Part shown: piece after piece, positions 21,175 to 35,400 of the stretch
How positions within the stretch are numbered: position 1 is the stretch's first letter
Layout: each line of letters starts with the position of its first letter
NCBI GenBank assembly: GCA_026168455.1
Contig: CM047431.1
Coordinates: forward strand, 43,403,466-43,467,465
Length of the DNA: 64,000 nt
Direction: 5' to 3'
From: Theocolax elegans
Lineage: Eukaryota; Arthropoda; Insecta; Hymenoptera; Cerocephalidae
Notes under the pieces: generated by a model
What the model saw: only the letters and a program-made list of their open reading frames with translations
The model's database searches: none
What the model was told of the DNA's origin: nothing
Translations under genes and position numbers: made by a program

Positions 21175-24100
21175 TGAACATCGTTTTACTTAATGTGCTT
21201 GGGAACAGTTTTTCTTCTTCTCCTTTCTCTTACTCTTCTTTTTTACAATTATCGAACAAACTTTTCGTTGTCAATTTAAATTCATTACTGTATTAAAAAA
21301 ATTTATTACATTAATTGTAATGAATTATATCTTAAATTTTAATAATAAAATTCACAGTGAACTCTATTGTGCACTAATTATAATTTTTCGTAAGACTCGT
21401 TATTGGATTCATAAGCCGGAAACGAAACTCGAAACTAAACAGTAAATAATTTAACATCCATTTGTAAACGAGAGGTGAAGTAAAAATAATGGTATCAATT
21501 GAATAATTGATATCGAAATGTAAGGTTTTTTATTCGTTCGATAGAATATTCACAGTAACCATAATAATAATAGTTACGTTCTGTAGCACAGATGAATATT
21601 CAGTTTTAATTTTGCATGCAAATGAATTCTAAATCAAGATAAAATTTTACTTGGACAATGGTGAGGAACATTTATAGAACGGAATCTTCACTTGAATACA
21701 CTCTAATCGAAATCAATTTTACTTATAATATATTTATGTACTTATATCTCGTAGTAAGATGTATGCGATAAGTAATTAATCTAATCGCGTTTAAACTCAA
21801 ATTTCTAATTACAATACGAATGTCGAGAGACTCACCAGATGTTTTGTATGCAGTAACAATAATAACGTATAACGGTGAAATTGTTACAGAATAGTGTGTA
21901 TTTTGGTTGGAGGTTCAAAAACATTTCCAAACTATATATAGTAAATTAATTTGCATTTAGAAAGCAATTTTAGTTGGATAAGCTAAACCCAAACTTATTC
22001 ATCTATTTTTGCAATGAATTTCACAAGCGCGCATTATAACTTCACGTTTAACTTTTACTTTTTCAGTTAACGATTTTACACGACTCTTTATTACCCATGT
22101 GTTTTAATTTTTCATCGACGATGAATCATTATTACACGTGGAAAACAACGAATTCGCGTATTACAAGATAATTTCGTTAACATTGCGTTTTAGCAAAGAT
22201 TTAACGTTTGTGAAACAAAAATCGTAAACAACGATGGGTTTCAATAAAAATATCGCAAAAGCAATAAGTATAATAATTCAGCTAAATTTATATCGAACGC
22301 GAGAGAAAATTCATTATGAGCCAATCAATATACACGAGAGTTATGAATACTGATGTCCCACTGTGTGGCATTTAACATTTTTTCGATTCGAATGCAAATT
22401 TTACTAATAAGAATTCGTTTTTTTTAACATATTCCTACCAAATTAAAATGACATATAGTTCGTTTTAGCGCGTCTACTTGAAAATCCCTAGCGATGAATG
22501 GCGAGCGGATTGTCATAAAATATTAGTCAATTTAATATAATTCAAATAATATGGGAAATTCTACTTTTATAACATTGATGTACTCGTACATTGATTAAGT
22601 ATTCACACATGCGCGTACGTAATAATTAAACTACATTAAATAACGATTTCTGAATCTCCTGTAAGAATTCTAGATTTAATTATAAAGTACATAATGAAAA
22701 TGAGAAAAATGTAAGGGTACAGAAAAATAAGAAAAAAAAGGAAAGCAAAAAGAAAAAAGCCGGAGAGAAAATGAAAAAAGGGCTAAGTAGATAAGTAAAG
22801 AGAGGTGAAGAAACATAGAAGCGAGGAAAGTGGATGGAGGCCGAGGAGGATAAAGGTCTCGGGGCGGTGATCATACCGGTTTTTGCGGATTTAATAACTT
22901 GGAGTTTAATTAACTACTGAAAGTCGTGATCGATTCTTGGGGAGTGGTTTTTCCCAGGGACTTTCTTCCAGAGGCTATATGCGCTTGTTCTCCTCTTTCT
23001 CTCTTTCCCTCCCCCTCCCTCCCCTTCTCTCTGTCTTTCTCTCTCTCACTCTCTCTCCCTCTCTGGTTCTCTCTTCTATACTCGGAGGGAAGAAAAAACG
23101 AAAGAAACCCCGCGACTCAATACGCGGATGATTCCTCGCGTCGAATCCACTAACTTTTGATAAAAAATCTACCGTAATATCGAGTTATGCCATTAACGAA
23201 ATCAGTATTGTAATAGTAGACAAGGATTAATAAACATAGCAATTAAATTAAAAATGACAGTTCGATATTGAGTTTATTTCATTCATTGGACTTAATAGAG
23301 AGTGAAAAGAAATTCTTTGGAGTATTAAAATTTATTTTTACGATATAATTTGCTTATCAGAGATTTTTGTAATGAAAATTATCCATAACTCGGTAAATGT
23401 AGGATGTATCAGCTTTTTAAGAAAAATTAAATGAAAAGATCAATATTTGTGAGGAAATCGCCATAATTTTTACCGTGTCGTCGTTGTAATTTTTTATAAA
23501 AAAATGTTCTTCGCGTATAAAATTACTATAAAATTTAAATACCCGTAATGAAATAATTCTATTAAAAAAAGCTAAGAAAATCGTAAAATTAATTTAAAAA
23601 ATTAATTAGATCAAATGGTATACAGACCTAACTTTATAAAACATCTAATTAAAAGTTCAATTGCAAAATAAAAATAAGTATTAACTAGGTCGGTCTAAGA
23701 AAAAATCGAGGTAGCTCTAGATTCGAGTAACATGTACACAGTAAGATGGATTTAGTCAAAAGTTATAACGAGATAAGTATAAAAGAACACATAACCCTAG
23801 GGTATGTATACGATTTCGAATAATAACTCAAACGAATAATTCGTCTCAATTCCTTTTTTTTAATAGTACGAGTACAGTAGTTTTTCTAACAATACTAGAA
23901 TTTGTTTTATATTAATCAGAGATGTATTTGATCCACAGTGTTCTTCCCGTGTTTGATAATAAAAATAAAATATTTATATGAAAATTTCAAAGCTTTACGT
24001 CTCGTCAATTGGAAATGTTTAATTACTACCTTAGGCGTTTGATCGATCCACCGTGCAATTTCAACATCAACATTGTCGTTTGTCTGCACTTGAAAAATTG

Positions 24101-26015
24101 GTCGATACATTGAAAAAAAACCTACAAACAGTCTGTCTCTTTGGCTCTTTAAGTTTCGAAATCCAACCAAGCATAGATCGCTCGAGGCTCTTTAAGAAAA
24201 TAAAACTAAAAAAGACAACAGCTTTTCTTTTCCTTCTCCGAAGCAGCTTACAAAGCTTCGGAAATTGCTCGAAATTCTGGAAGAGACATCGGTTCGATTG
24301 TCATATTTCTGTCTTGAATATTAATTATTCGCTCGATATCGGATACTTGAAGGCGAGACGGTGAATTATGTAGGCTCAAATATATATATATATGTAGTGA
24401 GAGAGAAAGACAGTGATGTTTCGAATTCTTCCAATGCTCTCGATCGACGGAAAGAGAGTGAGATATTTTAGTTAGCTTGTACCGAATTAGAAGGAGAGAG
24501 AAAGAAAGGAAGAAAGAGTAAGAGGAGTGAGAGGGGTGGGGGGCAGAAGAGGGGAGGGGGGGGATAAGATGAACGAGCCAGGAGTTTCTTTGTTTCGCTA
24601 CGACGGTAATTCGATTGGAGCGATTCTTTTAACTGATTGAAGAAAATGAATCGGTAAAGACCGTTGTACCTCGATAGACACGATTTTTCGCGTTTTCGTT
24701 TTACTTTATTTTCTAACCTCTCAATTCTGCTACTATAAATTCGAAATGTTCATTCATTATCTTAATTGCAGGTGGTACTTTGATCTTAAGCATATTCTAT
24801 TTATTTTCAGTTTCCCGGTGCTAATCAATAGTTCGAAGACAGTTAAACGCGAGACTAAACGATTCGAGTGCTAGACCGAAGTTAAAATACGAAGATCCAC
24901 TAATCTTAAATTTAAGTTGCCCAGAAAATTTATGTTATCCAGTGCATATTTCATTGTTGGACTGTAATTAAATAATGAACCAATTGAAAAACAATCTCGG
25001 TCTGAACAAGGAAGCGGATTATTATTATTCATCGAGCAGAGAACGCGAGTTCAGTATTGATCTAGTACCAAATACAAATTTATTCTGACATTTTTATTTA
25101 AGGGAATATAATAGGCTTTTAAAATTGGCAATCCTTATGTATTTTTAAAAACAAAAAATTAATTTTCGGTCGGTCCCTCAATGCATGCTATAACATTTTA
25201 CCCAAATTTTTTCAGATCTTTAATGGCAAGTTTACATATAAAGTTTGGATTTAAAATTTATATCTCTTTTTGCACTTAAAAATACCTACCAAAAATATAT
25301 TTACTTAATTATTATGAAATGATTTTTTTTTTCAAAAAGTTAATATTTCAGCCTTACTCATATTTTAAACGATCCGTATAAATTATGCTCATATTTTTAA
25401 TTTAATAATTTAAATATAATTTTTAGGTTTGAAACGTGTAGATTCCTATAGTATTTGGATAGCATATACATATACCAGATCGTTGCCTAACGAACGAAAA
25501 ATATTAATTAATACGTTTATTTAACGAAATACAGTATTTAATTTAAAACTAAAAGTGTTCTAGATTATTAAATAATTTCCCTCTCAACAAAGTTCCAAAT
25601 GTATATTACATCTATACTTTTAAAAATATTTACTCTGATAATATATAAATTTCTGTATAAACTTTTTTAACGGTGTATTTTATTATCTTTTATAGACTTT
25701 CAATTTAGCACAATGGTATATTATTGGTTAAACTACTGCTTCTATAAGTGGGGTTTGCATTTTACGTTTTATATCGTTAAATAAATGTAACCAATAACAA
25801 TTTTTGCTCGATCAGTTCATGCACCGACAATGATTTGGAGATAATGAAGATAAAGTAAAAAAGTAAAGGTATAAATTTAGAGTAGGTAGAAACGAAAGGA
25901 AAAGTGAGTGGGTCGACGAATCGAGTCGTTTAAAAGTCGAAGCTCGAAACAATGAGTGGACAAATGAATCGACGTCTCAGCTGGTGGAGGCGCATGCAAG
26001 AAAGAAGGTAAAACG
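21175..26015. other. AT-rich spacer without recognised genes
   Basis: Contains purine-rich tracts at 22680-22860 and 24489-24565, a pyrimidine tract at 22985-23075, and a short palindromic stretch with ACCCTAGGGT near 23795. The frames at 22680-23153 translate the tracts. The frames near 24053-24364 and 23916-24170 overlap on opposite strands and match nothing known. The DNA from about 25,080 to 25,860 is very AT-rich. Confidence 0.5.
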
Positions 26016-26019
26016 TTTG

Positions 26020-26540
26020 TCGAGGGAAGAGAGGCGCGTCCAATAAAGGGCAACGGCATTTGTATAAATTAGCGGTAGAGTCCCCGAAGGGGTTGTCCGG
26101 AGGAGCAGCAATGCGTCTTCGTACGGGTAGTGTAGAACAACGCAGGGAACGGGTAAGGGAGAGAAACGCGCGACTCTCGGGACGACTGTCCGGAATAATC
26201 AAGACTAACAGCTCCGGTTGATCCTTCATGAGCTTCTTCGCCCCGTACTCGCGCGTCCTCCCAACTTCGTAGCCGCGCGCGCTATCAGGATTTATGTCAC
26301 AATAACGTCACTTTGCTCGACACTGCGCCCTCCGTGCCATCGCGAATATCCTCTCCCTTTCCTTTTTCTTCGCCGTGCCCGGGCATATCCCACGCTACCT
26401 CCCTATACCCGTGATATGAGATGCTACCCGAGACGTCGATCACCAGACTTATGGATAAAGACATATTTTCTCCTCTCGTTATACGAGATGCTCCAAAATC
26501 TGGACGTGACTGCAACACCCCTGACGTAAATCGAGATCAC
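26020..26540. promoter_or_regulatory. CpG-rich block, candidate promoter or untranslated exon
   Basis: About 500 bp of complex CpG-rich sequence between AT-rich flanks. Overlapping frames of 73-103 codons are open on both strands, as expected from high GC rather than from selection. It contains an AACGTCA half-CRE near 26302 and GCGCGCGC near 26275. No protein family is recognisable. Confidence 0.25.
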
Positions 26541-26544
26541 GTTG

Positions 26545-27285
26545 TCTACCGTAATCTACTAACTACCATTATTTCAGGTACACGCTAGATCAATTTCACT
26601 TGACTATTATTAGTTGCTATTATTACTTAATACTGACTTTCTTCTCTTTCTTTGTACTCTTTTCGTTCAGAATGTCATATCACCAATTAACAATCAGATT
26701 ACAATTTTACTATGTCGAATTCTAACTTTTTACATACGTGTTTAGGTTAATTAGTATCAAATTAGGCATAGCGGTCAATCGTTTGTGAATTGAGGCGCGT
26801 CTTCTCTTACTTCTGTCAAATACTATATCATAATTTATTAATTATAATTGAATTATTTATTTAGTAGTTCTTTAATCATGATTGTCAATACAGCAATTGT
26901 AAAACTAAAATTTTATTAATATGACGAGTAAGTTGAAATAAATTCGTAAGATATTTCCTTTATTTAGATAGTTTTAAAACAAAACAAACATCTTCAATAA
27001 ATTGTTAGATGCGACAGGGTAACGTTTTCAACGCCTGTTAATCAATTCCAGATCAGATGATAAATAACTTTTCGAAAAGGTGAGTTTGATACATTTTACT
27101 CTCGCTTCCTTGAAATAACAGAATTTTATTATTGTAAGTCTATTTTTAGTTTTTTTAATTGCTACAAATACGAATCTATAATACGAAAGATAAATCGATT
27201 ATAACGTTGTCATAAGCACATTTGCTATAAAATGTAACTATCAGTTATAGTTATCGAGCGAAGCGAGGAACCGAAGTATGACAAA
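26545..27285. other. AT-rich spacer, nothing recognised
   Basis: No gene, long repeat or motif was found. Confidence 0.5.
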
Positions 27286-27289
27286 AAAA

Positions 27290-27820
27290 TGTAAATTTCC
27301 CACTCATTCCCGTAACAATCGTTGCGCATAATACAGGAGGAAAATGTGATTTAGCAACTGTGTCGCTTAAACGTTCAGCTCATAATGCAACGGTTTCGGG
27401 TTCGCCGAGGACCACGATGATTTGCGCGCGGTTGTATAATTATATTTCCCGCGCGCATGATGAAACGCCGGCGGCGGGCTTTATCTCCCTGGAGGGCGAG
27501 TGATTTAGGTATGTGTGTGTGGGTGGCGGACTACCTCCGCGGAGAAGAGAGGAGGGAGTAGCAAAGAGCCACCGGAATGGGAAGGCTGGATTTAATGGGG
27601 ATCGGCGCTCAAAGAATTTCGAGAACGTTCGCGCAATCAGAGTTGATTGTCGCGTTAGTACCGTGTGCTCCGCAGAGTCGCGAGCGCGCTCCGTTATTGT
27701 TATATTGATTGGATTGGTTCGGGGACGCTTGTCTCTGCATCGCTGCATACCTACGAGCTTATTGATTCTTAGCTGCATTTTCCGCGACTCGTGCGACTTG
27801 CATTAGGTAATGAGTTAGGA
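27290..27820. promoter_or_regulatory. Candidate conserved non-coding block
   Basis: High-complexity sequence with runs typical of insect regulatory elements: CATAATGCAACGG near 27381, TTGTATAATTATATTTCCCG near 27433, and GGATTTAATGGGGATCGG near 27588, which carries homeodomain and bicoid/Otx-type GGATTA-like cores. Frames on both strands (27440-27778 minus, 27513-27806 plus) overlap and match nothing. Confidence 0.3.
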
Positions 27821-27824
27821 GATG

Positions 27825-30159
27825 CTAATGCCTCCCATGACACGTATTCATTGGCAATTTCAAGTAATTAACGCTAAATGCGATTTACATATAACGACGT
27901 GTTAACGACGTATTACTCCGCATCTTAAATTGTCCCATCAACCTATCGATATATTTATCTTACTCACCCATATACTATCTCGATCCACGACGTTTACATT
28001 AAAATTTCAATCTCTATTTTTTTTATTACACGAAAAAAAAAAAATTCTGTTAGTCCACCCAATTACAATTTGCTATAAATACCCTTTACCAATGTATTTA
28101 TGTATCCAATTAAAATTTTTCCTGGTTAAATTAAAAATTTTGCATCGTAACTATGAAATTTAGTAAGTAAGAAAGCAGGATCGTTAATTCATTTACAAAC
28201 TGCATTCGACAAATATAAAAATTCAAAAGCTGATGCAACATTTTTAGATCATCTGAGGTTATATGTATGAAATTAATAATGTAGAAACTGTCACGTATAT
28301 TACGAAGTTATTATATCAATAAAATGTCAATGTATCTATATATATATTTTGATTTAGTAAACTTTGATTTAGTAAAATTTGTAGCCTCGCTAAAAACATG
28401 ATATAGGTATCTTTTAACATATTAGGAGTCGAAATTACACGTTTTTAGAAAAAGTTTGTGTGTGTGTGTTTGCGTATGTACGTATACCGCCGTATTTTTG
28501 AAACTGGTCGGTCAATATCGCCCAGCTTGCGTGTGTAGTTTGCTTTTTATTTTCCGAATTCCGGAAAAGACTTAATTTATTTAACCCCCAAATAGTTTTG
28601 GTTTTAAAAGCAATTTTCGATTTTTGAAAAATTAATTTTTCAAATATTTTGATAAATTATTAATTTTTTATAATTGGGACAAATGTACTTTATAGAGAAT
28701 AAAAAATCTATGTGCTGGATTGACAAATTATCTCTATTAGTTTTTGTGTTATTTAAAAAAAATGTTTTTTTTAATATTTTATATTTTGGAAAATAATCAA
28801 TCAAATGTGCTGAAAAAATTTATGATGAAAGAATCTAATGGCCAACAACTGTAAAAATTTCAAGTAATTATATCGATTAGTTTTTATTAAAAAAATTAAA
28901 ATGTGAAAAAATTGAGGTTTTTATGTGGAACGTTTTCAGGAATAAAAAGCATTTAATCCACTTGGAATTTTGGGAAATGTAATAGTCTTTTAGGTAGTTT
29001 CGATCCCTATTGTTTTACAGCTCAAAATATCTATAATTACCTAAATTATTAAGCATTATATATTTTTGTTGAAAAAAATCGTGGAAATACAACGTAATAA
29101 TAGCATTATACTTTACTTGCAAAGTAATCTAATATGGGAGAAAATATTTTTAGAAAATCCAAAGAAAAGCAAAACAGATAAATAAATTATTAATTAATAC
29201 CATGAAAAGTTTTTTACGTCAGTTGAAAAAAATTCAATCTAATTGAACAGAATTTTCTTATTATGAACAAAAACCGCTGTCAATTCATTGATAATTATTA
29301 TGTGTTAAACATAATATATTTATAATATTAAAAATATTTTTAAAAAATTTAAAGAAAAGTAAAAAAGATAATTTTTTATATTTTTAATTTATGCCATTTA
29401 AAACTTTGTATGCCAGTTGATGAAAAATTCAATTTGATTTTACACAATTTTCTTATAATGAAAAAAATTCTTGGAATATTTGAAACAGAAGATTAATTGA
29501 GACTTGACGAAGTATAAATATTTAAGTAATATAAATTACATATAGGATCGACATGTTAATTTGAAGAAGCTACGTGCCAATTAATTGGCAGCGGTTTTCT
29601 CTTTACAAGCGACGATAAAAGGTAAGGAATTTTTAAATATGTATTATAAGAGTATTGTATTTTAATCTTTAGATATGTAATATTAATTTTTAAGATGATT
29701 CTAAGTGAGCTGAGATTATAAAATACTTATAGTGATTAGTTTATATAAAAAATATATGCTTATATATAGAATATTTCATTGAATAAAAAATAAATATTCA
29801 CATTATTTACTAAATATTATTAAATTTTTAATTTAAATTTTAATATGCATTTAGGTTGAAATTGCAGTTTGAATTACTAATTATAGTATCGCAACGTTTG
29901 GTTGTCATAACCAATATTGTACCACTTGTAGGATGACAGTCATTATTTATTGGTTAGGCTGAAAATATGAAAATTGCAATTCCTAATAAGTTATCGTAAG
30001 CAAAATATTTTATTAGCGTATAACAATTATATTTTTCGCGCAATCAAACCTGAATAAATAACCATAATTTTATATGTTAATTATTATAGTTAAGGTAATA
30101 AAAGTATCCTGTCTATAATAAGGACCCGCACCTCGAAGCAATTAAAATTGTGAACTCGA

Positions 30160-30160
<1 letters not shown>
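27825..30160. other. AT-rich spacer with diverged repeats
   Basis: Mostly above 70 % AT by eye. A CpG-poor segment of about 1.1 kb (28,440-29,560) contains a diverged tandem repeat and may be an old transposon body, but no coding motif is left. Confidence 0.45.
29141..29462. repeat. Diverged tandem repeat, unit about 190 bp
   Basis: The unit starting at about 29141 (AAAATATTTTTAGAAAATCC, then AAAGAAAAGCAAAACAGATAA) recurs at about 29331 (AAAATATTTTTAAAAAATTT, then AAAGAAAAGTAAAAAAGATAA). Both units continue through a shared CAGTTGA-AAAATTCAAT core and end in AATTTTCTTAT-ATGAA. The copies have diverged substantially, so the duplication is old. Confidence 0.65.

Positions 30161-30162
<2 letters not shown>

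Positions 30163-30193
<31 letters not shown>
30163..30193. repeat. (TA)15 microsatellite
   Basis: About 31 bp of uninterrupted TA. Confidence 0.95.
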
Positions 30194-30196
<3 letters not shown>

Positions 30197-30219
30197 ATTG
30201 ATTGGAGAGTAAGCAATTC

Positions 30220-30640
30220 AACTGGAGTGACACGATCGAAAAGACAATATCAAAGTACTCGAGTGGTGATGTAAAGCGAGGACGTTGTCGTGGATCACCG
30301 TTAAAATTCGTCACCTTCGTCGGGAGGGTTACAAAGGAGCAGGTTGACTCGTAAATAGAAACATCTGTCGGGGATTTCGCGTGGAGATTTCGAGGAAGGG
30401 ACACCAAACGCGATTTCGCCCTTCCGGTAATCCGAGTTGGTTTGCCGAACTTTCTATATAGAGCTCCGGGAATTGAGATAATCTCGCGGCGGCAAGTTTT
30501 GGCGCCCCCGCCGACTAATCCGCGGGAGTTAATGTCGGACTTCGATGCTTCCGTGGATACTGCTTCCTCTCAATCCTGTTGCGGCCGTGTGTACCTTAAC
30601 CGCGCGTGCCCGAAATATTCTTGGTTAGTGTTAATCTCTT
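30220..30640. promoter_or_regulatory. CpG-rich block, candidate regulatory or exon
   Basis: Complex sequence with frames on both strands. The plus frame 30442-30654 includes SDFDASVDTASSQSCCGRV, which is not low complexity but matches no family I recognise. No clear splice or start context distinguishes it from a chance frame in GC-rich DNA. Confidence 0.25.
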
Positions 30641-30644
30641 GCAG

Positions 30645-32155
30645 TTTCATTTAGAGGTTACCTTGGCTTTCTTACTTTTTTAATCACTTTCTCACATTAC
30701 TTTATCCAACTCAATTCTTCCTTTTCCCCGCCCCCTCCAATCACTCCCATCCACCCCCCTACCGCCTTATTTATTATTTCTTATTTTCAACATTTCATCC
30801 TGAGAATTATTTTTATTCTTTCTAATTTGCTGCAATTTACGCGAGTTACGATTGTTGACAATAAATTCATTTGTACCGGTACGATATTAATATAAAATAT
30901 TGATTGCAAAAAAACAAAGTTGAATCAATCAAGCTCGCAAGCCCACGAATTAAATAAACAATAATAATATAAGCAAGGCCGTATACAACAATAAAAAAAT
31001 TCGTATTAATTTTACAATTAACTGTTAATATCTTGGGAAATAAATATTTCAAAGGTAGAAAAAAGGACATGGAAAGAGGAAGAAGAACTGCAGATATTGC
31101 TCGAGCCAGTATAAGTGAGAAAAAAAAACGAGATTGATGCACTTCTCGTAGAAGAAAAAGGAAAACTACGGAAGAGAGAAATAGGAAAAGCATAAGTCTT
31201 TTCATCTCTGGGTTGTCGGATCTGAGGGCTCGGGGGACGTGTAGTTATTAGCTTCTGCTTTTCCTTCGTTCTACCAATATTGCAGGGAAAAAGAGAAAGG
31301 AAATCAGCGAGAGCAGTTTAACGCTCATCTACATAGGCACGGTCACTCTCGCATTCCAACGGGAGTCTGATGAATAACCCGTCTATCGATACCGACGCTT
31401 CGTCTCTCGATTCCTCTTTTTTATATTTCATTTTTTTCTTATTTCATATTTTCTTATATACTTGATATCTGTCTGATGTCTATCTCACGGTTTTAAATAT
31501 TTCAACTCTGCAATATTTGCATTCTTTATTATATTTAATGCGTTATAACGGTCGATATAATTGAATTATTGCTTGACTTTGATTTTGTTGTTGTAAATGC
31601 GAACTCGAGGAGTACATCGATATAGCATGATGTAGATTAAATTATTACGATTTATTTGTTTTCGTCTCATCGATTACCCCAATGGAGAATTTAAGGTGGA
31701 TATTTTTTTTTCCTTGTTCATCAATACGGAGCGTGTATAGGTATATGTTGAAGGAACGTACCAATCGATCATTCGGAGGCGCGTAAAGGGACAAACCAAA
31801 GACGCTGTCAAGAAAGACGGAGAGTCTAGGGAAGGTTTTACGATCGCGTTACTAAAAGTGCAATTGCTAAGTGCACGTTTACGATTGGCTTCTTTCTAAC
31901 GTTTTACGACGCTGGTTTGCTTTTTTGACCTTCTAATTCTTCCACAAAATTGTAGAAAAATTAAAATGCTAATACAACATCAAAATATGTAATCAAATTT
32001 ATAAAATAATATAATATTTTTTTTTTTAATATTTTTATTTAATTAACGCATATTGTAGACAAACGTAATTTTTATGTTATAATGTTAGATATATTTTAAT
32101 TAGGCAATAATATATTGATAAAAATGAAAATTCGAAATAAAGCAAGATTCCGAAG
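30645..32155. other. Spacer, nothing recognised
   Basis: Contains a pyrimidine-rich stretch near 30,715-30,775 and a purine-rich stretch near 31,060-31,200. The minus frame 30867-31205 spans the latter and is not credible as a gene. Confidence 0.5.
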
Positions 32156-32159
32156 TATT

Positions 32160-32420
32160 AAAATTGCACGAATGAACTAGGGGATAGAAAATTTCGAGTT
32201 TGACATTTAACACGACGTTCGCGGACTTCAGCAACGCGTTCGGGCATCCGCAATGTAAACGGTCGATTGCGCCTGTATTAATGGGCTGGGTAAAGCGTTG
32301 AAAATCATCGAATGTTCACCGATACGTGAAAAAGTCATTATGAGCTCGCACAGCGGAAAATTTATGTGCCACGTTTGCGTTCGGCGTTGTGTATTTGCGG
32401 CAGCCTCAGGGACACAAAAT
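32160..32420. promoter_or_regulatory. Candidate conserved non-coding block
   Basis: About 260 bp of complex sequence in AT-rich surroundings. Motifs include CCGCAATGTAAACGG (forkhead-type GTAAAC, near 32250), GTATTAATGGGC (homeodomain ATTAAT, near 32275) and AAATTTATGTGCC (caudal/posterior Hox-type TTTATG, near 32358). There is no coding frame. Confidence 0.3.
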
Positions 32421-32424
32421 TAAA

Positions 32425-35400
32425 AAGACAATAGGAAATAAATGAGATGTTTATCTGATGCAATGAAAAAATATTTCTCTCTTTTTTTTTTATTTATTAC
32501 GCTTGTTTAACATACTGCAGTATATGTACATATATATTTTATGTACTTTTTCCAATTGAATTTTAAATAATATAATTGAGTATTTGCAGTAGGAAGGGGG
32601 TGTACGACCAAACGTTGCACCTGAGGTACTTAAGGTTACCGCATTCTCGATAAATAATATAAATAATCATACGAATTACTATAAAAAGTCAATAAAATAA
32701 TTAATTAACCGATTTGATTTTTTATTTTAAAAATTAGATAATTGAATTAATTATCTATATGCGTATCGACGGCTAGAGAAATGTATATTAAAATCCGTTT
32801 GTAGTTTCTAGCCATATGGTGTATTAAAGTATATTTTAAAAGAATTCATTTAACAGGTAGCCAAGCGTAGCCGAAATATTTGGAGAAATCTCATTGAACG
32901 CTAATGCTCGATTCTCGTAAACCTCGAACTCGCTCTCAACCGAAAAAAGGAGAAGAGGGGTATAGGGGTAGGGAATGGAGGAGGCGAAACTCGCTCGAGC
33001 GAGTGAAAAGAACCGCTCGCCGCCGAAATTACTGAGGGTACGGCGGGAGACGAGGAAGGAGGAAGGAGGAAAGTGGAAAGAGGAAAGAGGAAGAATGACC
33101 GAGAGTCATTCGAGGGCGAACGACGGCAATGACTATGAAATCGAATGGTTCGGCTTGGCCAGACTCGCGCGCTTTTCCTACCGACGACAACGATGGCGAC
33201 GCTTTTCGTGAAACGACTCCATAACGAAAAGTTTGCCGCGTGACGGGGAATTCTTTTCCGAGTCTATCCTTTTTTACCTCGCTAAGCCGTACGGAACTTT
33301 GGATACTTTATACTTTTCCTTGTTACGGTTTTTGAACAATTTTTTTTCGCTCCGCTTCTTTAAATAGTCTCGATATATATACCTGCCCAAGTTAAACACT
33401 GACTTTCTCATATTCCTAGGAGATGTTGCATATTTCATTCTTTAATGCAGAGTCAACTTTTTAAAATGACATCGCAGATATAATAGTAAATAAACAAAGA
33501 TAGGTTAACTGCCTGAAGTGATTTTTTTTTAAATTACATGAAACAAAAAATTTACCATATTACGAGTAATGTAATTATACGCGGGCGAAAATAGTAATTA
33601 TTACAATAATAGTTATTTTCGGTATAAGAGCGTAAAATGGGACTTTTTATAATAGCTATAAAAAATGAAGTAATTAAAAATTATTTAATGATAAATAAAC
33701 AGTTTATTAATCTACACTTTGTTCAATCTCTATTAAAGGAAGAGTATATTATATGATTTTAAAATTACTATTATATATAATTTTTACTTATTTAATCAAT
33801 TTAATCAAAAATGAAATAATTTTCGATTCTCCCGTCGTACGTCCACGGGGTACAAAAAGTATCGTTTTACGCTCACAAAACAGGATATAAACTATTAATT
33901 TAACGTCCACTTGCGACAGCGGAGCCGGAATCGAGGGTTTTTTTTCTCACGCGAGGTTGGGCCTTTCGATATTTTTCGTTACATTGAGTGAGAAATCGCA
34001 TTTGAAAAAACGTAAAAAATGCGTAAAATGCGAAGTTACACATACTGTATCGAAAAATAATTTTGCTATTATATATATATATATATTACTACTACTATAT
34101 ATTGTATCATGCTGTGTAAAACAGAAAAACACAGTGGAAGTACATCCAATCGTGGAAAAGAATAATTCGGTAATTTGGTAAGCAACCGCATCCTCGACAT
34201 TATACACCAAGTTGTTTATTTACCAACCGCAAAGAGAAACATGTTACTCAGTGAGTTCGTTGCACTTGAGTCCACAAAGGTCAGAGCGTCGTCAGTGAGT
34301 CGCATAATCAAGGAATCTCCGGACTCCCCGTCGGTAATCGGAGCAAATATGCGCGCTTAGGAATTTCCGCGGTTCTGCCATCCCACCCTGCAACATACAC
34401 ACACAACACACACCCATGTAGATGTATACGCCGAGGCCGAATTTGATTTGCAAATTTGCTAGCGGTCCGGCACTTCTTCGAGGATGGTTTTCCCCTCTCT
34501 CCTCCGGGGTTCACGAGAAGACGGCTTGTATCTTAGGCGTACGCATACATATGTATACATCAGCTTGTGTAGCTACTCTTTGCAAGGGCGGCTTATTACT
34601 TCGGGATGAGCCAGACGATTCGACTCGCTTTAACAAATCACTCGAGAAATACTTTTATTATAGAGCGCTTCTATCTGGAATCGACAGTTGTTGTTGACAA
34701 ATACGAGTATCGGATAAAGTGTCAAAATTTTTTATGCATACAGTTTTAATCAAATCGAAAGAAATTTGAAATTTCATGCCGAAATTTGAATAGGCACGTG
34801 AACGAGTATGCGCGTGCGTGTTAATCTGTGAAAAATAAAATGTTTTATTATTTGAAACTATTCGATTGATCAAAAAGAAAAAATTTTAAAAATCTTTATG
34901 GTTATACGTTTGAAAAAGTAGATGAAATACTTTTTGGGGATAAAATTTATCATTGCTTGCAACTTGATTTAACGAAAGATTATACAACGGGCAATCTTGA
35001 ACAAGTTCTGTAAAAAAGAGTGTAAAAAATTGCGTGTACGTGTTAAAGATTCGATGGAACAACTCATTGACTTGGAGGGAAAACGTAATGCCAACGAAAA
35101 CAAGAAACGTTTCGGAACAAACCATGTCTAATTCATGTACCTACAAAGCGGAGTCTAACTTTGTATTTCCACCTCAAAGAATCCCACAAGTGCGAGTGAA
35201 TTCAACCGCCCCGTCCTTCTTCTTCCTTTATCATACAGAACCCCATGACACTTTCATGTTTGTCGAGGACTCGTCTCCTAGCCCTAAATCTTGAAGGAGT
35301 CAACTAAAACCATTCAAAGTATAAAGGCATGAATTTTAATTCTTTCGAGTACGCTTGTTTTTCAACTTTCTTCCTTCTTTTTTTTCGAATCGGCCTTCTT

